Below, piece by piece: positions 59,422-64,000 of a stretch of DNA of 64,000 nt. The notes below the pieces were generated by a model. That model worked only from the letters and a program-made list of their open reading frames with translations, ran no database searches and was not told the DNA's origin. This DNA comes from Sabellastarte sp. h YS-2021 (Eukaryota > Annelida > Polychaeta > Sabellida > Sabellidae), in NCBI GenBank assembly GCA_964017235.1, contig OZ024927.1:22401160-22465159 (forward strand), given 5' to 3'. The translations under genes were made by a program, and so were the position numbers. Position 1 is the first letter of the stretch, and each line of letters starts with the position of its first letter.

Positions 59422-61645
59422 TTCTCTTAGCCATAACAAGCCACCTTATTGAAGACTAATGACCGAAAACATGCATCCATTTTAGTATGGGATGATCATC
59501 TACAGATACAATTACACCCCTATCCTTCAGGAATGAAAAGATTAACTTAATAACATTTAGAACTCTATACTGGGGCGTTTGTCAGACAAATTTCAGACCA
59601 TGGTATATCATATAGGACAATATATGCATCCAGCATGTTATACATGCACTTGTTATGCCAAAACTAAAGACAGCCAAGTGATTAACTGCCAAACTTCTTG
59701 ACTGCTGAGTCACTGAGGTGTTATTAATTCAACACACTTCTGATCTAATCATACTTTTAGAGAGCTTAATCTCTGTACTGCCAAATTTCAAGGTGTAAAG
59801 ACATAGTCATTGTTAAATATCCATTCAGGAAAAAGCATAACACTCAAACCTTCTCCCCATGGGTAGTACTGTAAAAACCATCAAACAAAGAAACATTTAA
59901 GATTTTTAGGATTCTGATCAAGACACTGCTAGATCTCACCTCAACTTAACAGTTTTGGAGTTATTCATGCAGACGTTGGCTAAAAAATTATAAAAACCAA
60001 TTCTAGATATCAGAGACTGAGCCATATGTGTAGATGCTACCTTGTGTGATAATATTAGCCCAATCCGATGAGTAGTTTTGTTGTTGTAAAAACTATTGTA
60101 ATTATTATACCCTCAACCCTCCCAATTGGTGATCAGGGTTATTAAGGTGGAAAAGCCAGCCATATTGCTAGTTTTAAACTCTTTACTGATAAATGTTACA
60201 GAGGAGACACTACTGATAACAAGAGACTTTCTAGAGAATAAGGCCATTCATTGAAAATAGGAAGATTTGTTTAGACTCACATAAAAAAATTAATTTCAAC
60301 ATTATACAAATACACTGAAAGCATTGTGTATCACTTATTAAGCTTTCATCACAAGTCGGTATCACAATGAGTCAGTGTGTGATGTGAGTTTAAATCACCT
60401 ATTATATGTATGTGTGAATGTTTTTTTCTCTGATGTCATATTCATTGCCCTGGGCAACCAAGTGATTTGTGATTGTCATTGTACGCCTTGGGCAACATCG
60501 ATGAAACCTAACCTATCTTAGATGTTGTGAGTTCAGCCTAAAACTAGCTGCTTTAAAGCTTTTATGACCTCATTATAACATTTCGCTTATGTTGAAAGTG
60601 CAAATCACTCAATATTTAGAAGTTTTTACCAGGGATAATACGAGTCTCAAATAGTGTATAAATGATTATTTGCCATTTCTTGTATTCGATAGAATTGCTT
60701 TTGTTTTGCAAGATAAATTAAAATGGAAAGTATTTTTCTATTATCTCAAGAAGTCACAATGCCTAATAACTCCACCCGTTAAACTTGGTGATTTCATTTC
60801 ATTTTCATGGATTAATTTGATATCATACTCTTCAACAAACTGCTTTACTTTGTGTTTAACTACCATCACAATTAAAATAGTATTTAAAGCCTTATGAGAC
60901 ACATAATTATATCGCTTCTTACAGCCAAATGTATAGAATATTTAAAAATAGAAAACAAACTCAAATAACCACATTAGTTTTCTGTGTCATGTGACCTTTC
61001 TAATTCATTCAAGTTAACGTATGAAAGGATTAAATTAAGGTGACCTTAAATGCCTTTTGATTTGCAATTCACATTTACATTCGCTGAAGGTTCTGTATTG
61101 TTTACACACAACTCATATAAACTCTACAGTTATGCACCTGTGTTTTGTTAATTGTTGCAGAACTCGACAACACTGTCAAAAACTCTTTGTACATGCCATG
61201 TGGCAATTTATTATGCTGATATAATGTGGGAATATTTCTTGAAGTATCACATAGTATTAAACTAGAGGATTTAGATGATAGTGAAAAAAATTACTTATAT
61301 TGTTTACAGTATTGTTTAAATGTACAATGCCATCTTAGTTCTTATTCTGGATATTTGATTGTTCGCCAGGCAAGACTATCTCCAATAAGATGACAAGGTA
61401 TTCTGTTTTCCAATTACTTGACTTATTTAAATGACTGTCCAACATTACACTGAACTGGTGATAGATATATTAATAATTTTAAACAATCTATAATTCATGT
61501 AAAATGATTGAAAATTATAGATGAATAAATGATGATACACTTAAAACAGTCATATGGTTTCATGGTCTCTAAGTTGATGGTATAAGAGATATACTTGGAA
61601 AAATAATTGTGAAATGTAACATATTAAACCTCGGTTTGAAGCGTG
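59422..61645. other. No recognised gene
   Basis: AT-rich. A good acceptor (gttaattgttgcag) near 61160 is followed by 34 open codons (NSTTLSKTLCTCHVAIYYAD...) to a stop without donor; too little to call. 59880-60110 resembles eroded dispersed repeat. Confidence 0.4.
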
Positions 61646-61980
61646 ATGGTGAGCTGTGACCTAGTCAGACACACAGTGTTTATGTTGGTATCAACCTTGG
61701 GGTTTCTATTCTCCAATTTCTATGAGGAAATATGGAAGACTTTGGTGGAGGATTATACTATCAAACCAATTAGAAACCACAGTTTGTATCCAGACAATGA
61801 CATCATCAATGTCATTCAAAATAATTCCAATTTATCTGGAGGACCACAGGATGGAGGGTTTAGTCAGGATGATGTTGTATGTCAGCTGGGATATGATGGG
61901 ATTGGACAAATGGCTACAAATCATACACAGGAAAGATGGTTTCAAAGGTACAACAAGAGTGATTTAAGTAGTGATACAAG
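61646..61980 (+). CDS. Exon 1 (visible) of an unidentified secreted or membrane glycoprotein
   Basis: ATG at 61646 opens 111 codons to a consensus donor ACAAG|GTGAGT (phase 2). Residues 10-22 (TVFMLVSTLGFLF) form a hydrophobic stretch after MVSCDLVRH, compatible with a signal peptide or signal anchor. Next come EEIWKTLVEDYTIKPIRNHS and SGGPQDGGFSQDDVVCQLGY. Five N-glycosylation sequons (NHS, NNS, NLS, NHT, NKS) lie in the rest, strong for an ectodomain. VVCQLGY recalls SRCR domains, but the sequence around it does not fit, so I do not assign it. An upstream 5' exon is possible; no promoter was recognised. The shadow ORF at 61722-61967 stops before the donor. Confidence 0.55.
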
Positions 61981-62227
61981 GTGAGTCAAAATTGTCATTT
62001 GAATACCTGTTTTATTTTTCTGTTCCACTACTGAGATAGATGCATGTTTGGAAACATAGTAAAAGTGAGTATACACCCAAAAATGTAGAATAAAGTCTAT
62101 AAATTTGGTAGATTAGGACTTTGGAGGTATTTCTATGGTTTTGAAATGAGCAACATTACTTAATAGGAAACGCAAAATGGGAAAGCAAGGCGAAGGTCAC
62201 TTGTCAATATTCTTTTGGTTATTTTAG

Positions 62228-62463
62228 AGTTATGCTACCGCTACATGGATGGATCAGGTTTTATCCATCGGATCATACAGTTTCCCATGGGTTCAGACAA
62301 TGTATGTCATATTATTTCTGTTGGTCTATATATAGCCAGGTCTTTAGCACTCACTGCTCAACTGGCAATAGGTCTGTTCATCTGGAGAAATATGAAAGCC
62401 CTTTTAAAGTCCAAATTATATATATTTATGTCAGTGTTTTCAACGAGGGTCATATTGGGGCAG
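62228..62463 (+). CDS. Exon 2 of the same gene
   Basis: Acceptor 'attcttttggttattttag' and donor GCAG|GTAATC bound 236 nt. Joined in phase 2 to the exon at 61646, the frame continues RVMLPLHGWIRFYPSDHTVS, HGFRQCMSYYFCWSIYSQVF, CSTGNRSVHLEKYESPFKVQ, IIYIYVSVFNEGHIGA. It has three or four cysteines, another sequon (NRS) and beta-strand-like alternation, consistent with an extracellular domain. A second frame is also open for 96 codons (62215-62505) and reads like membrane helices, but no partner frame in exon 1 reaches its donor, so it is rejected. Confidence 0.55.
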
Positions 62464-62799
62464 GTAATCATTATTTTTGAAAAGTTATCACGAGCTTGCT
62501 TTTGATCACTCAACTATAGTAGGAAGAGTCAAGTGAGTTTTTGAAAAAAATGGTAACCACTTCACACCTTGTAATCTACACTAGGAGTTATGTTTTGGGT
62601 GCATTCCTTTATCTGTCTGTCTGCTTGTTTGGCTGTGTTTGCGATAACTCCAAAAGTAATGAATGGATGTTGCTTATTTATTTGTAGGTAGAGCTTTTTG
62701 GAAAAGATCAGGATCATAATCTGTAGACAAAAAATATCTTGAATTTTCAATTCATTTTCAACGAATTTGGATTTCTGGTTGACAGTACTCCGAAAGTAG

Positions 62800-62927
62800 A
62801 CTTTATGAATTTTCCTATGTGGTTAGGACCTGGTCAAACACAGAAGTATTTACATTTTGGGACAGATCAAGATCTTATTCTGGATAAAAAACAAAATTCG
62901 GAAAAAGTTCTGGTAAAACTCTGCATG
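62800..62927 (+). CDS. Exon 3 of the same gene (continues beyond)
   Basis: With the acceptor at 62799 (gtactccgaaagtag) the phase left by exon 2 is satisfied and 42 further codons are open: FMNFPMWLGPGQTQKYLHFG, TDQDLILDKKQNSEKVLVKL, CM, then donor ATG|GTATGA. The three exons total 699 nt, 233 codons without a stop. The acceptor is weaker than the other one nearby (ggatttctggttgacag at 62785), which would bring an early stop in this phase; that makes this the least certain of the three. No following exon was seen before the window ends. Confidence 0.42.
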
Positions 62928-62939
62928 GTATGAGTACTT

Positions 62940-63489
62940 TATGGCTTAATGTTGTTGAGAGAAAATTTAATAAGAATTGCCTGTTTTGTCTTTTCATTGT
63001 GTGGTAAAAATTAAACAAAATGTATACTCACGAGGGATATTTTTTTCTCTATCCACTTTTAACATAAATTGTATATGTTATTTATCTTAATTGTTTCTTT
63101 TTATTACTAAGCATTTAGTGGTCAGCTTGGGGCTTCTCATTCATCACTGCATGAATTTCAATGCAACATTTGCAATCAGAAACAGTGTTAAACATATATA
63201 TCCTGATTTATCGATTTACTAAGTTTAAAATTGACGACTAGAGTTAACAACGCATTGCCCTTTGTATTCTTCAGTCATAGGTGCACTAGTTTTTAAAATA
63301 TTTAATGAAGGTCATATGTTTACAAAAAAATATGTAAGAAATTGGATTCAGTAGCTGTGTAGCAAACATATTACATACAGAGAACTGGCGCCTTTAAACA
63401 AAAGTAATATATAAATTATTATCCTCCACTAACTGTATTTGGCATATGTACATGAATCTACAGAGCGAGGTATATATTTTATATACAGA
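62940..63489. other. Probable intron, no feature
   Basis: AT-rich sequence after the donor at 62928. No exon or repeat recognised before the LINE fragment that follows. Confidence 0.4.
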
Positions 63490-64000
63490 GGCGTGACAAT
63501 AACCTCAATGTCTTGTGAAAGTCCACAAAGAAAATCCTCAACAAGACACCAAAAATAGAAGATCAGACAACTATCACCAGCTTAACCAACACTTTTGTCA
63601 AGTAAATTAAGGTCTGGATTAGTGTTGACTTATGCTGATCCCCCTGTCCCAGGCCCCTACAAGAATAAGTTTCATTCTTTCTGGATCATGTCAGAGGACG
63701 AAACTCTCATAATCATCAAGTCGACACCACATAAATCATGTGAGTTGGACTCAATTCCAACCTCATTGGTCTGTGATTGTATTAGCATACTCTTGACCCC
63801 CAACACTCTCAAGAATTATATACCAGTATCCAGTCTGAGCTACATCTCCAAACCTATAGAGAAACCTGTGTGTCTTTGCTCAGGAGGGTATATGGAACAT
63901 AAATCCGTCTACTTTTTACTCTACTGTAATCACATTGCTAAAACACAAAATGATATTGCCACCTCAATGGACAAGGGTGCTACTGCTGTATTAGTCCTCT
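63490..64000 (+). mobile_element. CR1-like LINE fragment (linker and start of RT), cut by window edge
   Basis: On +, broken frames give KKILNKTPKIEDQTTITSLT, then SFWIMSEDETLIIIKSTPHK, SCELDSIPTSLVCDCISILL, TPNTLKNYIPVSSLSYISKP, IEKPV, and near the edge TQNDIATSMDKGATAVLVL. This follows the start of CR1-like RTs (KSC.LDPIPT.L, L.NYRPVSNLSYISK.IEK, QNDI..S.D.G..A.L.LLDLSAAFD). Part of the block between CISILL and TPNTL is missing, an internal deletion. It differs in detail from the LINE at 35727-38420. Confidence 0.82.

Overview
This looks like AT-rich, intron- and repeat-dominated animal nuclear DNA. A marine mollusc (bivalve or gastropod) is the best guess. The grounds are tRNA-derived SINEs ending in a 'gcgacgtaaaac' type tail with AAATA repeats, a 5S-rRNA-derived SINE, a DIRS-type retroelement, CR1-like LINEs, many short inverted-repeat DNA elements, and satellites of about 140 bp rich in TGACCT. 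No bacterial gene organisation, operon, CRISPR array or intact long ORF is present. Almost every long ORF is chance or lies in a repeat. The species call is inference from style, not from a marker gene.

Layout. Positions 1-1345 hold the end of a tandem satellite (A; units of 139 or 146 bp). 2520-4710 is a decayed DIRS element (RT, RNase H, tyrosine recombinase), split by a 5S-derived SINE. 4788-6033 holds two short TIR elements. 6034-13860 has no clear feature. 13870-14443 is a nested SINE cluster with a clear target-site duplication. 15560-21191 has old repeats and a 'CAGGGTTCCCACA' TIR element. 21424-21657 is a convincing last coding exon on + with a poly(A) signal. 24040-25290 is a second, about 146-bp satellite (B) that decays left to right. 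27931-30495 has a SINE, an outlying satellite A dimer and a Harbinger-like element. 34185-34681 is a SINE next to a TA-flanked MITE. 35727-38420 is a CR1-like LINE on - with an in-frame duplication in its endonuclease. 38960-39985 stacks a LINE 3' end, a SINE and another 5S-derived SINE. 40512-40752 is a small exon plus a last coding exon on +. 42300-42900 is another SINE-in-SINE. 45655-48515 is a run of SINEs, one split by a fold-back element. 49930-51224 and 58942-59418 are two copies, in opposite orientation, of one fold-back transposon family flanked by CAG. 61646-62927 contains three phase-compatible exons of an unidentified secreted or membrane glycoprotein. 63490-64000 is another LINE RT fragment running off the edge.

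Host genes are represented only by exon pieces: the 3' ends of two + strand genes (last exons at 21424 and 40648), part of a third + strand gene from about 61646, and a doubtful, frame-broken coding-like stretch on - at 52805-53710. None could be assigned to a named family. The rest is intron or intergenic sequence built from layers of transposon insertions, whose order can be read in several places from interrupted copies and target-site duplications.
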